A stretch of 64,000 nt of DNA from Caulobacter sp. Root655. GTDB taxonomy: Bacteria; Pseudomonadota; Alphaproteobacteria; Caulobacterales; Caulobacteraceae. The stretch is from positions 408,024-472,023 of the forward strand of contig NZ_LMHC01000023.1 in NCBI RefSeq assembly GCF_001427665.1, given 5' to 3'. Position 1 is the stretch's first letter, and each line of letters starts with the position of its first letter. Position numbers and translations under genes: made by a program. Under the pieces are notes generated by a model. That model saw only the letters and a program-made list of their open reading frames with translations, had not been told where the DNA came from and did not search any database. Positions 42,020 to 50,501 of this stretch are shown piece by piece.

Positions 42020-43465
42020 ATGCGAAAGATGATCTGGGGCGCGGCCCTCTCGGCCAACCTGGCGGCGGGTCTGGCGGCGGTGGCCCTGGCGAGCGGCGCC
42101 CACGCCGCCGCGCCGAAGTTCCTGCCCGGCGCCTGCGCCGGCGACTATACCGGCGTCGCCAACCGGATCGAGTGCGGGACCCTGGTGGTCGACGAGACGC
42201 GCGGCGGTCCGGGCGTGCGGCGCGTCGCCCTCCCCGTCGCCATCGTCAGGGCCAGCGCGCCCAAGGCGGGCGCCGTGCCGGTCATCTATCTGCACGGCGG
42301 TCCCGGCGGCGGCACGGCCGAGCGCGTCGCCCGCCAGTTGCGCGGCGCGGCCGGTCGCGAACTGGTCGCCGTCGACCAGGACTGGATCTTCTTCGACCAG
42401 CGTGGCGGCGGCCTGTCCCAGCCTTCGCTCGACTGCGGCGAAGTCGCCCTGAACGACGCCGGCCCGCTGAACGACGCCGCCGCCCAGGAGCTGGTCGCCT
42501 GCTCGGAGCGGCTCCAGGCCTCGGGCGTCGACCTGTCGCGCTACAATGCCGAGGAGGTGGTCAAGGATATCCAGGACCTGCGCCAGACCCTTGGCCTCAA
42601 GCAGGTCGACTTGCTGGGCGTCTCCTACGGCACCCGCATCGCCCTGGCCGTCGTCAAGCACGACCCGCGCGGCGTACGGGCCGTGGTGCTGGACTCGCCC
42701 TGGACGCCGGAGGCCAAGTGGGCCGAGGGTGGGCCGGAGATGGTGTCCGACGCGGTGAAGGAGATCTTCAAGCGCTGCGCCGCCGACGCCGCCTGCGCCG
42801 CCAAGTATCCGCATCCCGGCGCCGACCTCGACACCGTCGCCAACCGCCTGCTGGCCGGTCCCCAGACCATCAACGGCCGCGTCTACGCCGCCGACGACCT
42901 GGGCGGCTATCTGATGGACGCGGCCTATAGCGGCCCGGACGCCCGGGCCCTGCCCGCCACCGTCGCCAAGTTCGCGGCCGGCGACATGACCGCCCTGGCC
43001 GAGCAGATGGAGGGGCGCAGCGGCTATGCCGAGGCCCAGCACCTGACCCATCTGTGCAAGGAGGAGTTCCCCTTCGAGAGCGAGGCGAAGATGCGGGCCG
43101 GCGCCCAGCGCGACCCGGTTTCGCGCCTGCTGGAGGCCTCGATGGGGCGCTATTTCGCGGTCTGCAAGGCCTATCCGGTCGGCACGCCCGACCCGGTCGA
43201 GGCCCAGCCGGTCAGCAGCGCCCTGCCGACCCTGTTCCTGGCCGCCGAGATCGATCCGGGCTGCCCGCCGGCCGTGGCCAAGGCGGCGGTCGGCCGCTTT
43301 TCCAAGGGCCAGCTGTCGATCATCCCCAACACCACCCACGGCGTGTCGCGAAACAGCGCCTGCGCCCGCAAGATGATCCGCGCCTTCCTGGCCGACCCCA
43401 ACGCCCCGATCGACCAGAGCTGCCTGCATCCCGAGCATGATCGGTTCGTCTTCGATCTGGACTAG
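42020..43465 (+). CDS. Secreted alpha/beta hydrolase, TAP/proline iminopeptidase-like
   Basis: A 481-residue protein with a signal peptide (cleaved near AHA-AAP, residue about 30). The oxyanion motif is HGGPGGG, the nucleophile is Ser in GVSYGTR, and a TAP-like C-terminal domain ends near a catalytic His in TTHGVSRN. Cysteines in the mature part (about 39, 52, 150, 165) suggest disulfides and export. It probably cleaves peptides or amides outside the cytoplasm. The start chosen, ATG 42020, has no strong ribosome site. Confidence 0.85.
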   Translation: MRKMIWGAALSANLAAGLAAVALASGAHAAAPKFLPGACAGDYTGVANRIECGTLVVDETRGGPGVRRVALPVAIVRASAPKAGAVPVIYLHGGPGGGTAERVARQLRGAAGRELVAVDQDWIFFDQRGGGLSQPSLDCGEVALNDAGPLNDAAAQELVACSERLQASGVDLSRYNAEEVVKDIQDLRQTLGLKQVDLLGVSYGTRIALAVVKHDPRGVRAVVLDSPWTPEAKWAEGGPEMVSDAVKEIFKRCAADAACAAKYPHPGADLDTVANRLLAGPQTINGRVYAADDLGGYLMDAAYSGPDARALPATVAKFAAGDMTALAEQMEGRSGYAEAQHLTHLCKEEFPFESEAKMRAGAQRDPVSRLLEASMGRYFAVCKAYPVGTPDPVEAQPVSSALPTLFLAAEIDPGCPPAVAKAAVGRFSKGQLSIIPNTTHGVSRNSACARKMIRAFLADPNAPIDQSCLHPEHDRFVFDLD

Positions 43466-43476
43466 GTACGCTTCAG

Positions 43477-43608
43477 TCCCTCCCCCTGTGGGGGAGGCGG
43501 CCGAAGGCCGGTGGGGGGAGGCTTAGGATCGCCGGTCCGGGTTGTGGCCATCGGCCGATCATTCCCCCCTCCGTCGGCTTCGCCGACACCTCCCCCACAG
43601 GGGGAGGA
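43477..43608. repeat. Dispersed intergenic repeat, copy 1
   Basis: Two arms face each other: TCCCCCTGTGGGGGAGG, then a GCGGCCGAAGGCCGG part at the left, and a CTCCCCCCTCCGTCGGC, then TTCGCCGACACC, then CTCCCCCACAGGGGGAGG part at the right, around a 50-bp spacer. The two arms also pair with each other. The same element in the other orientation lies at 48851-48960. It sits between the convergent hydrolase and GNAT genes, so it may end both. Confidence 0.7.
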
Positions 43609-43623
43609 CTTGACGCCCCCCCT

Positions 43624-44364
43624 TCAATCCTCCGCCACCCAATACCGATACCCATAGGCCGGCAGGAAACCCAGGTCGCCGTAGAGCGCGATGGCCGGGG
43701 CGTTGTCGGCCTCGACCTGGAGATAGGCCCACCGCGCGCCCAGAACCGAGGCTTCGTGCAGCAAGGTCGCCAGGATCCGCCGCGCCAGCCCCCGGCGGCG
43801 ATGGTCCGGCAAGGTCCGCATGCCGAAGATCCCGACCCATTCGCCGTCGATCGCGCTGGCTCCCAGGGCCGCGGTCTCGCCGTCGAGGTCCAGGCGGGCG
43901 AAGCGGGCGGGCGCGGGGATGCGCGCCAGGGCGTCCAACCGTTCGCGGGCGTCGGCGGCGTTGCCGGCCGCGCTGGCGGCGAACACCGCCTCGAAGGCCG
44001 GATCGGGCCGGTCGGACAGGATCGCGGCGGCCGGCGCGCCGCCGACCACCTCCCCCACCATCACCAGCGTATCGTGGACGGGCCGGTAGCCGCGCGCCGC
44101 CAGGTGTTCGGACAGGTTGGCCGGGACTACCGCCCCTTCGGCCAGCTTGAACCGGGTCGGCAGGCCCCGCGTGGCGTAGAACGCCTCGACCGCGTCGATC
44201 GCCTCGTCGACCGGCCAACCGGGGTCGCCCAACGGCCAGCAGGCGTTGATGCGCAGCGACCAGCCGTCCGAGGCGTTCAGCCGCCAGCCGCCCAGGGCGG
44301 CGCTCTCGCGCGCGGGCCACGCCCGGTCGGCGACGGGCTCGAGAAGGCGGGGATCGACGATCAT
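43624..44364 (-). CDS. GNAT-family N-acetyltransferase
   Basis: A 246-residue acetyltransferase. The acetyl-CoA motif is RTLPDHRRRGLARRILATLL (Q/RxxGxG/A site) at about residues 180-200. The C-terminal YLQVEADNAPAIALYGDLGF block is the classic GNAT motif B. The N-terminal 110 residues hold a second, weaker GNAT-like half, so this is a tandem-GNAT type. The acceptor is unknown. No signal peptide. Confidence 0.85.
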   Translation of the reverse strand: MIVDPRLLEPVADRAWPARESAALGGWRLNASDGWSLRINACWPLGDPGWPVDEAIDAVEAFYATRGLPTRFKLAEGAVVPANLSEHLAARGYRPVHDTLVMVGEVVGGAPAAAILSDRPDPAFEAVFAASAAGNAADARERLDALARIPAPARFARLDLDGETAALGASAIDGEWVGIFGMRTLPDHRRRGLARRILATLLHEASVLGARWAYLQVEADNAPAIALYGDLGFLPAYGYRYWVAED

Positions 44365-44436
44365 GACGCCTCAATAGCAGACGGGCGCCGGTTGCTTGCA
44401 ACCGACGCCCGTCAAATCTCGCGATAGGCCGAAAAA

Positions 44437-44545
44437 CCTAGAGCGTTTTCAAGCGAAGTGGGTACCGGTTCGCGTGAAGAAAACGCGTCAAAACAAAAGA
44501 CTAGCGCGCCCGGCCTGATGCAATCAGGTCGGGAAACGCTCTAGG
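44437..44545. mobile_element. MITE-like repeat with 12-bp terminal inverted repeats
   Basis: CCTAGAGCGTTT at 44437-44448 and AAACGCTCTAGG at 44534-44545 are exact terminal inverted repeats of a 109-bp element with no gene. The internal TTTTCAAGCGAAGTGGGTACC and GAAGAAAACGCGTC parts match the well-known intergenic repeat of Rhizobiales and relatives (RIME-like). It has no transposase and would need one in trans. Confidence 0.7.
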
Positions 44546-44584
44546 CTCTGTGGACAGTTGAGCGGTTTGGTCCAGGAAGCGCCG

Positions 44585-44656
44585 TGCGTCCTTTCAGCAA
44601 CAATGCTCCTCATCCTGAGGTGCGTAGCGTAGCGAAGCCTCGAAGGACGCACCGCA
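44585..44656. repeat. Dispersed intergenic repeat (CCTTCGAGG/CTCATCCTGAGG type), copy 1
   Basis: Contains GCTCCTCATCCTGAGG, then a CGTAGCGTAGCGAAGC spacer, then CCTCGAAGGACGCA. The same elements recur at 47446-47543 in a longer, symmetric form. Ends with GCGTCC at one side and GGACGC at the other, so it can fold as a long hairpin. It lies just past the end of the cold-shock gene. Confidence 0.65.
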
Positions 44657-44686
44657 TCACCCTTCAGCGCTTACTGTCCACAGCTC

Positions 44687-44890
44687 CTAGAGGGGCTTCA
44701 GATTGTTGGCCGCGATCTTGCCGCGCTCTTCGGCGGTGTCGAAGCTGACCTTCTGGCCTTCGTCGAGGCTGCGCAGCCCCGCGCGTTCGACGGCGCTGAT
44801 GTGGACGAACACGTCCTTGCCGCCGTCATCGGGCTGGATGAAGCCGAAACCCTTGGTTCCGTTGAACCATTTCACCACGCCGGTCGCCAT
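44687..44890 (-). CDS. Cold-shock protein, CspA family
   Basis: A 67-residue single cold-shock domain. RNA motifs are KGFGFI (RNP1) and VFVHIS (RNP2), preceded by VKWFNGTKG. It binds single-stranded RNA and melts structure. The 176-bp gap to the next start upstream leaves room for a long leader, as is common in csp genes. Chosen start is ATG 44890; an in-frame extension upstream has no support. Confidence 0.93.
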   Translation of the reverse strand: MATGVVKWFNGTKGFGFIQPDDGGKDVFVHISAVERAGLRSLDEGQKVSFDTAEERGKIAANNLKPL

Positions 44891-45066
44891 ATCGAAGTCT
44901 CCTAGACCAAAGCCGATCCGATGCCCGGACATCGCGGGCGGGTAACAATCGCAGTTGTCCGGGTAGCGGTAGCAGGCCCAAATCCAGGATTGCGCGGCAG
45001 ATTGGACACGGCCCTGTTGAGGGGTCAATTCAAAAAACGCCGATATGCTTAAGCGCGCATTCGGCT

Positions 45067-45696
45067 TCAATGCTCGGCCAGCAGCGCCTCGACCAATCCG
45101 TGGGCTTCGGGGCTGGACCAGTCGGCGTCGCCCGACAGCCGGGCCCGCTCACGGCCCTGCTTGTCGTAGATCACGGTGGTCGGGTAGCCCTGGGCGCGCG
45201 GATCCAGTTCGAACGACAGCTTGTAGCCGGGGTCACGATAGACCTGCAGCGGCGCGTTGGCCGTCATCTCGGCCCGCACCAGGTTGAGGTCGCTGTCGCG
45301 GTCGACGCTGATCGGCAGCACCTTCAGCGGCTGGGTCGCGTAGCTGGCCTGGAGTTTCGCCAGGGTCGGCATCTCCTTCTTGCAGGGCGCGCACCAGGTG
45401 GCCCAGAGGTTCATCACCACCACCTGGCCCTTGAAATCGGCCAGGGTCAGTTCCTTGCCGGCCCCGTCGGTGAACACCGTGGCCGGTTGGCCGCGCGGCT
45501 CGGCGGGCACTTCCAGCTTCTCTAGCGACGCTTTCTTGAATTCCTTGAGGTCGACGACGCCTGCGGGTTTGAACGAAGCCGAGGCGATGACGTATAGAAC
45601 CGCCGCGACGCCGATCAGCAGAACGGCGCCGATCGCCCACTTCAGCGGGCTGCGCTTCGGCGCCGCCTGGTTCTTGTCCGACTGGATTTCGCTCAT
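45067..45696 (-). CDS. TlpA/ResA-family thioredoxin-like protein
   Basis: A 209-residue membrane-anchored thiol-disulfide protein. The anchor is at about residues 20-41. The thioredoxin domain faces the periplasm with the redox pair WCAPC (Cys102 and Cys105), then YPTTVIYDKQG with the cis-Pro. Such proteins reduce apocytochrome c or other periplasmic thiols. The start is ATG 45696, directly abutting the argH ATG at 45697. Its ribosome site (GGAGG, 13 bp upstream) lies within argH codons. Confidence 0.88.
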   Translation of the reverse strand: MSEIQSDKNQAAPKRSPLKWAIGAVLLIGVAAVLYVIASASFKPAGVVDLKEFKKASLEKLEVPAEPRGQPATVFTDGAGKELTLADFKGQVVVMNLWATWCAPCKKEMPTLAKLQASYATQPLKVLPISVDRDSDLNLVRAEMTANAPLQVYRDPGYKLSFELDPRAQGYPTTVIYDKQGRERARLSGDADWSSPEAHGLVEALLAEH

Positions 45697-47121
45697 ATGA
45701 CCGACAACGCCTCCGATAAGCCCCAGACCGCGACGGGCGGACAGGGCCAAGCCATGTGGGGCGGCAGGTTCTCGGCCAAGCCGGCGGAGCTGATGCAGGC
45801 GATCAATGTCAGCATCGGCTTCGACAAGCGCCTGTGGGCGCAGGACTTGGCGGGCTCCCGCGCCCATGCCCGGATGTTGATTACCCAGGGCGTGATTGCA
45901 AGCCAGGACGGCGAGGAAATCCTCAGGGGCCTGGACGCCATCGAGGCCGAGATCGTCGCCGGGACCTTCCCGTTCCGCGACGAGTACGAAGACATCCACA
46001 TGAACATCGAGGCGCGGCTGCGCGAGCTGATCGGCCCGACGGCCGGCCGGCTGCACACCGCCCGCTCGCGCAACGACCAGGTGGCGGTCGATTTCCGCCT
46101 GTGGGTCCGCGAGGCCTGCGACCGTTCCGCAGCCCAGCTCGAGGCTTTGCAAAAGGCGCTGGTCGCCCAGGCCGAGGCCTATGCCGACGCCCTGATGCCG
46201 GGCTTCACCCACCTGCAGCCGGCCCAGCCGGTGACCTTCGGCCACCACCTGATGGCCTATGTCGAGATGTTCGGCCGCGACGCCTCGCGGTTCAAGGACG
46301 CCCGGGCCCGGATGAACGAGTGCCCGCTGGGCGCCGCCGCCCTGGCCGGTTCGCCCTTCCCGATCGACCGTCACGCCACGGCCGCCGCCCTGGGCTTCGA
46401 TCGGCCGACCGCCAATTCACTGGACAGCGTCTCGGCCCGCGACTTCGCCCTGGAGGCCCTGTCGGCCGCCTCGATCGCCGCCACCCACCTGTCGCGCCTG
46501 GCCGAGGAGATCGTGCTGTGGACGACGCCGATGTTCGGCTTCATCAAGCTGACCGACGCCTTCACCACCGGCAGCTCGATCATGCCGCAGAAGAAGAACC
46601 CCGACGCGGCTGAACTGATCCGCGCCAAGGTCGGCCGGATCCTGGGCTCGCTGACCACCCTGACGGTGGTGATGAAAGGCCTGCCGCTGGCCTATTCCAA
46701 GGACATGCAGGAGGACAAGGTCCCGACCTTCGAGGCCTTCGACGCCCTGGAGCTGAGCCTGCTGGCCATGGCCGGCATGGTCGCCGACCTGACGCCGAAC
46801 ACGCAGAAAATGGCCGCCGCCGCCGGCGCGGGCTTCTCCACCGCCACCGACCTGGCCGATTGGCTGGTCCGCACGCTGAACATGCCTTTCCGCGACGCCC
46901 ACCACGTGACAGGCTCGGCCGTGAAGGCGGCGGAGATCAAGGGCGTGGATCTGGCGGAACTGGCGCTGGCCGACTTGCAGGCGATCGAGCCGCGCATCAC
47001 TTCTGATATCTACACCGTGCTCACGCCCGCCGCCTCGGCGGCCAGCCGCATCAGCTATGGCGGGACCGCTCCCGCCCAGGTTCGCGCCCAGGTCGCGCGT
47101 TGGAAGGAACTGCTCGGATGA
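45697..47121 (+). CDS. argH: Argininosuccinate lyase
   Basis: A 474-residue enzyme of arginine synthesis that splits argininosuccinate to arginine and fumarate. The fumarase-superfamily signature is SSIMPQKKNPD, and the WGGRFSAKPAELMQA, HTARSRNDQV and HLQPAQPVTFG blocks are typical. ATG 45697 is used, directly adjoining the divergent tlpA start; a second possible start is at WGGRF (about 45754). A lipoprotein gene overlaps its stop by ATGA. Confidence 0.95.
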   Translation: MTDNASDKPQTATGGQGQAMWGGRFSAKPAELMQAINVSIGFDKRLWAQDLAGSRAHARMLITQGVIASQDGEEILRGLDAIEAEIVAGTFPFRDEYEDIHMNIEARLRELIGPTAGRLHTARSRNDQVAVDFRLWVREACDRSAAQLEALQKALVAQAEAYADALMPGFTHLQPAQPVTFGHHLMAYVEMFGRDASRFKDARARMNECPLGAAALAGSPFPIDRHATAAALGFDRPTANSLDSVSARDFALEALSAASIAATHLSRLAEEIVLWTTPMFGFIKLTDAFTTGSSIMPQKKNPDAAELIRAKVGRILGSLTTLTVVMKGLPLAYSKDMQEDKVPTFEAFDALELSLLAMAGMVADLTPNTQKMAAAAGAGFSTATDLADWLVRTLNMPFRDAHHVTGSAVKAAEIKGVDLAELALADLQAIEPRITSDIYTVLTPAASAASRISYGGTAPAQVRAQVARWKELLG

Positions 47122-47432
47122 TCCGTCCCCTCGCTTTCGTGACCCTGGCCGCGCTGGCCGTGTCGTCCATGGGCCTGGCGGCCTGCGGCAAGCAGGCCGC
47201 GCTCGAGCGTCCGGCCCCGCTGTGGAACGCCCAGAAGAAGGCCGCCTTCGAGGCCGAGCGCCGCGCCGGTTCGGCCCAGGCCAACCAGCCGGCCCGCCCC
47301 GGCGGCGTCCAGGAAAACATGGACCCGGCGTCGAGCAACCGCACCAACCGCGCCGCGCCGCTGGGCGGCACCCAGACCGACCCGTTCGGCGGCCCCTCGG
47401 CCGCCGGCTTCCCCGGCGCGACGAAGAACTGA
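47118..47432 (+). CDS. LptM-like small lipoprotein
   Basis: A 104-residue lipoprotein. The lipobox is LAAC with Cys23, followed by GKQAALERPAPLW, which loosely resembles the CGxKGPL-P start of LptM/YifL. The rest is disordered and Gly/Pro/Asn-rich. It overlaps the argH stop by 4 bp and precedes lysA, where LptM-like genes are commonly found. LptM stabilises the LptD assembly. The match is weak beyond the first 15 residues. Confidence 0.6.
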   Translation: MIRPLAFVTLAALAVSSMGLAACGKQAALERPAPLWNAQKKAAFEAERRAGSAQANQPARPGGVQENMDPASSNRTNRAAPLGGTQTDPFGGPSAAGFPGATKN

Positions 47433-47445
47433 GACCCTCGCCCTG

Positions 47446-47543
47446 CGTCCTTCGAGGCTCGCCTGCGGCTCGCACCTCAGGATGAGGCAGTCCGCACAAA
47501 GCTCCTCATCCTGAGGCGCCCGCGCAGCGGGCCTCGAAGGACG
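47446..47543. repeat. Dispersed intergenic repeat (CCTTCGAGG/CTCATCCTGAGG type), copy 2
   Basis: GCGTCCTTCGAGGC at the left and GCCTCGAAGGACGC at the right enclose CCTCAGGATGAGG and CTCATCCTGAGG, so the whole element is a long inverted repeat. It shares its parts with the element at 44585-44656. It lies between the lipoprotein gene and lysA, where it could attenuate read-through. Confidence 0.7.
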
Positions 47544-47580
47544 CAAGGCGCTTGAAGAAAATCGCCAGGAAAGCCCTGAA

Positions 47581-48846
47581 GTGAACCATTTCGAATACGG
47601 CCCCGAAGGCCTCGCCTGCGAAGGCGTCCCGCTGGCCCGCATCGCCGACGCGGTCGGCACGCCGGTCTATGTCTATTCCCGCGCCACGCTGGAGCGGCAC
47701 TACACGGTGTTCCGCGCCGCCCTGGAGCTGGCCGGGATCGTCGACCCTTTGATCGCCTATGCGGTGAAGGCCAATTCCAACGTCGCGGTGCTCAAGGTGC
47801 TGGGCGACCTGGGGGCCGGGGCCGACACGGTGTCGGAGGGCGAGGTGCGTCGCGCCCTGGCGGCCGGCATCCCCGGCGAGCGGATCGTGTTCTCCGGCGT
47901 CGGCAAGAAGCGCGGCGAGATCGCCTTCGCGCTGCAAGCGGGCGTCGCCGAGATCAACGTCGAGTCCGAGCCCGAGCTGAACCTGATCGCCGTCGTCGCC
48001 GCCGAGCTGGGCGTCAAGGCCAAGGTGGCGTTCCGGGTCAATCCCGACGTCGCGGCCGGCGGCCACGCCAAGATCGCCACGGGCAAGTCCGAGAACAAGT
48101 TCGGCGTGTCGTTCGCCGAGGCCGCGCGCCTCTACGCCAATGCCTCGAACCACGCCCATCTCGAGCCGATCGGCGTGGCCTGCCACATCGGCAGCCAGAT
48201 CACCGACCTGACGCCCATGCGCCAGGCCTTCACCAAGATGCGCGGCCTGGTCGAACAACTGTTGGGCGAGGGCTTGCACGTCGAGCGCCTGGACCTGGGC
48301 GGCGGCCTGGGCGTGCCCTATTTCAACATGCCCGAACCGCCCTCGCCCGCCGACTTCGCGGCCATGGTCGCCGAAGTGACGCAGGGCCTGCCCGTGACGC
48401 TGGCCTTCGAGCCGGGCCGGGTGATCGCCGCCAACGCCGGGGTGCTGGTCAGCGAGGTGATCCACGTCCACGAGCGGCCGGAGGGCAAGCGCTTCCTGGT
48501 CATCGACGCGGCGATGAACGACCTGATCCGCCCGGCGATGTACGACGCCTTCCACGACATCCGTCCGCTGACCCCGCGCACGGGGGAAACGAACTACGAC
48601 GTCGTGGGGCCGATCTGCGAGACCGGCGACACGTTCACCCGTGATCGCGCCTTGCCGCCGTTGGGGGCGGGGGATCTGGTGGCCTTCATGTCGGCGGGCG
48701 CCTACGGCGCGGCCATGGCCAGCGAGTACAACACCCGGCCGCTGGTCCCCGAGGTGCTGGTCGACGGGGACAGGTTCGCGGTGATCCGCGCGCGGCCGTC
48801 GTATGAGGAGATGCTGAGCCGGGACGTGGTGCCGGACTGGGTTTAG
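47581..48846 (+). CDS. lysA: Diaminopimelate decarboxylase
   Basis: A 421-residue PLP enzyme that makes lysine from meso-diaminopimelate. PLP-lysine is in YAVKANSN (Lys63). The phosphate and substrate sites are HIGSQ, GGGLGVPY, EPGRVIAANAG and GPICETGDTF, whose Cys belongs to the active site of the other subunit. GTG 47581 is preceded by GGAAAG. It follows argH and the lipoprotein gene with a 148-bp gap that holds a repeat. Confidence 0.95.
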   Translation: MNHFEYGPEGLACEGVPLARIADAVGTPVYVYSRATLERHYTVFRAALELAGIVDPLIAYAVKANSNVAVLKVLGDLGAGADTVSEGEVRRALAAGIPGERIVFSGVGKKRGEIAFALQAGVAEINVESEPELNLIAVVAAELGVKAKVAFRVNPDVAAGGHAKIATGKSENKFGVSFAEAARLYANASNHAHLEPIGVACHIGSQITDLTPMRQAFTKMRGLVEQLLGEGLHVERLDLGGGLGVPYFNMPEPPSPADFAAMVAEVTQGLPVTLAFEPGRVIAANAGVLVSEVIHVHERPEGKRFLVIDAAMNDLIRPAMYDAFHDIRPLTPRTGETNYDVVGPICETGDTFTRDRALPPLGAGDLVAFMSAGAYGAAMASEYNTRPLVPEVLVDGDRFAVIRARPSYEEMLSRDVVPDWV

Positions 48847-48850
48847 AAAT

Positions 48851-48960
48851 TCCTCCCCCTTTGGGGGAGGTGTCGGCGCAGCCGACGGAGGGGGGAGTTT
48901 GGCGAGGTGGGCCTGCTCCCCCCACCGGCGCTTCGCGCCGCCTCCCCCACAGGGGGAGGA
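48851..48960. repeat. Dispersed intergenic repeat, copy 2
   Basis: The element at 43477-43608 in reverse order: a CTCCCCCTTTGGGGGAGG arm with TGTCGGCGCAGCCGACGGAGG, then a CTCCCCCCACCGGCGC arm with CCTCCCCCACAGGGGGAGG. It lies between lysA and the convergent hpt and would form a long hairpin on both transcripts. Confidence 0.7.
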
Positions 48961-48970
48961 TTAAGGTCGA

Positions 48971-49498
48971 TCAGTCCATCGCCCCGATATACGGCAGCCC
49001 ACGGCTCTTGCCCTCATCGTCCAGGCCGTAACCCACCAGGTACCGGGCCGGCGCTTCCCAGGCCACGAAATCGGGCTCGATGCGCGGCTTGGGCCAGGGC
49101 TTGCGGGCGAAGACGGCGGTCAGGACTTCGCTGGCGCCGGCGTCCTTGACCAGGCGGGCGGCCTCGCCCAGCGACAGGCCGGTGTCGAGCACGTCGTCCA
49201 GCACCAGGGCGCGGCGGCCGATCAGTGGGCGCTGCAGGTCGGCGCGGACCTCGCAGCGGCCCGAGCTCTTGCGCTCGTCATGGTAAGAGGCCAGCCACAG
49301 GGCGTCGAAGCGCACGTCGCGACCGGCCCGCCACAGCGCCCGGGTCAGGTCGGCGGCGAACCACAGGCCACCGGTCAGCAAGCAGACGGCGACGGTGTCG
49401 TTGTCGATGCGCGGCGCGATCAGCTTGGCCAGGGCTTCCACCCGCTCGGCGATCTCTTCTTGCGAGATCAGGACTTCGGGGGCGGCGCGATCGGTCAT
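48971..49498 (-). CDS. hpt: Hypoxanthine-guanine phosphoribosyltransferase
   Basis: A 175-residue purine salvage enzyme. The PRPP-binding motif is LVLDDVLDTGLSL. A LTGGLWFAADLTRAL segment and a C-terminal YLVGYGLDDEGKSRGLPYIG segment that holds the purine-binding region are typical of HPRT. It lies upstream of the gap with the repeat and just after a zinc-ribbon gene on the same strand (11 bp). Confidence 0.9.
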   Translation of the reverse strand: MTDRAAPEVLISQEEIAERVEALAKLIAPRIDNDTVAVCLLTGGLWFAADLTRALWRAGRDVRFDALWLASYHDERKSSGRCEVRADLQRPLIGRRALVLDDVLDTGLSLGEAARLVKDAGASEVLTAVFARKPWPKPRIEPDFVAWEAPARYLVGYGLDDEGKSRGLPYIGAMD

Positions 49499-49509
49499 TT
49501 CAGGATTCT

Positions 49510-50445
49510 TCAGTGGTGGTCGGCCGGGGCCGGTTCGACCGCTCCGGTCTCATGACCTGGGGGCTCCTGTCCAGCCCCTTGCGCCGCGTCGGCGTCGGCC
49601 GGGGCGCCGGCGGCGATCTCGGCCGGCTGGTCCTGGGCCCCGCGCAGCGAGGGGGCCTGGTGGTCGGAAACCTTCTCCAACCGGGGCGCGGCGCCGGCCG
49701 CCCTGGCCGCGCCGGCTTCCAGGGCGAAGCCGATTTCCAGGATCTTGGCGGTCTTGGGCGGGTCCAGCAGGGTCACCGAGAAGTGCCGGGTCTGGCTGGG
49801 CGGGATCATCGGGTCGGCGGCGGCGGCAAGCTTGCCGGCCACCCGCTTGTCGTGGGCGTTGAGCAGGGCCACCCGCAGCGGCGGGGTGGCGACCGTATGG
49901 TCGGTGATGTTGCGCAGAATCCCGGTGATGGTCACGGCGGCATGGCCGTCCTGCATCGACGGCTCGGCCTTCAGGTTCTCGATCACCAAGCCGACATTGT
50001 TCACCGGCATGCGGGCGAAGGCGTAGGCTCCGGCGGTGCTGGGCCACAAGTGGGCGACGTTCATCCGGAACACGCCGGCGGCCACCAGGATGACCACCAT
50101 CACCGCGACCATGCCGCCCCAGATGACGCCGGTGGTCTTGGCTTCCCTCAGCCGGCGCTCGGCGTCGGCGCGGGCCCGGAACACCTTGGGCAGTTCCTCG
50201 CCCGGCAGGGCGCTGACCGGGGCTTCGGGGTCGTCGGTGGCATTGGTCGCGCCGTCCAGCGCGGTCAGGTTCGGTTCGGCGGCCAGGTCGGCGGCCGACG
50301 GCTCCTCGAACAGGTCCAGGGCTTCTTCGTTGCGGGCCGTCCAGCGGTGGCCGCAGGCCGCGCATCGCACGACACGTCCAGCCGAGCCGACCTTGGAGTC
50401 ATCGACGAAATAGCGGCTGGCGCACTCGGGACAGGTCAGTATCAT
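49510..50445 (-). CDS. Zinc-ribbon (MJ0042) and DUF3426 membrane protein
   Basis: A 311-residue protein. The N-terminal zinc ribbon has CPECASRYFVDD and CAACGHRW (two Cys pairs). A disordered acidic stretch follows, then one membrane segment at about residues 110-132, then a periplasmic beta-sandwich-like domain of the DUF3426 type. It ends with an Ala/Gly/Pro-rich disordered tail. ATG 50445 is chosen. It is divergent from ftsE, with a 56-bp gap. Confidence 0.82.
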   Translation of the reverse strand: MILTCPECASRYFVDDSKVGSAGRVVRCAACGHRWTARNEEALDLFEEPSAADLAAEPNLTALDGATNATDDPEAPVSALPGEELPKVFRARADAERRLREAKTTGVIWGGMVAVMVVILVAAGVFRMNVAHLWPSTAGAYAFARMPVNNVGLVIENLKAEPSMQDGHAAVTITGILRNITDHTVATPPLRVALLNAHDKRVAGKLAAAADPMIPPSQTRHFSVTLLDPPKTAKILEIGFALEAGAARAAGAAPRLEKVSDHQAPSLRGAQDQPAEIAAGAPADADAAQGAGQEPPGHETGAVEPAPADHH

Positions 50446-50501
50446 GGCCGCGAATCGGACGCTCCCCGCTCCTACCCACGAGGTCGCCGATTTTGCCAGC
50501 C

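Noticed and set aside
41072..43438. 788-residue minus-strand ORF
   Set aside because: It is antisense to both the EamA transporter and the alpha/beta hydrolase. No domain is visible and it is Gly/Gln/Arg-rich.
44437..44660. Remnant of a transposase gene between GNAT and cspA
   Set aside because: No frame shows transposase motifs. The dyads are explained by the MITE-like and dispersed repeats.
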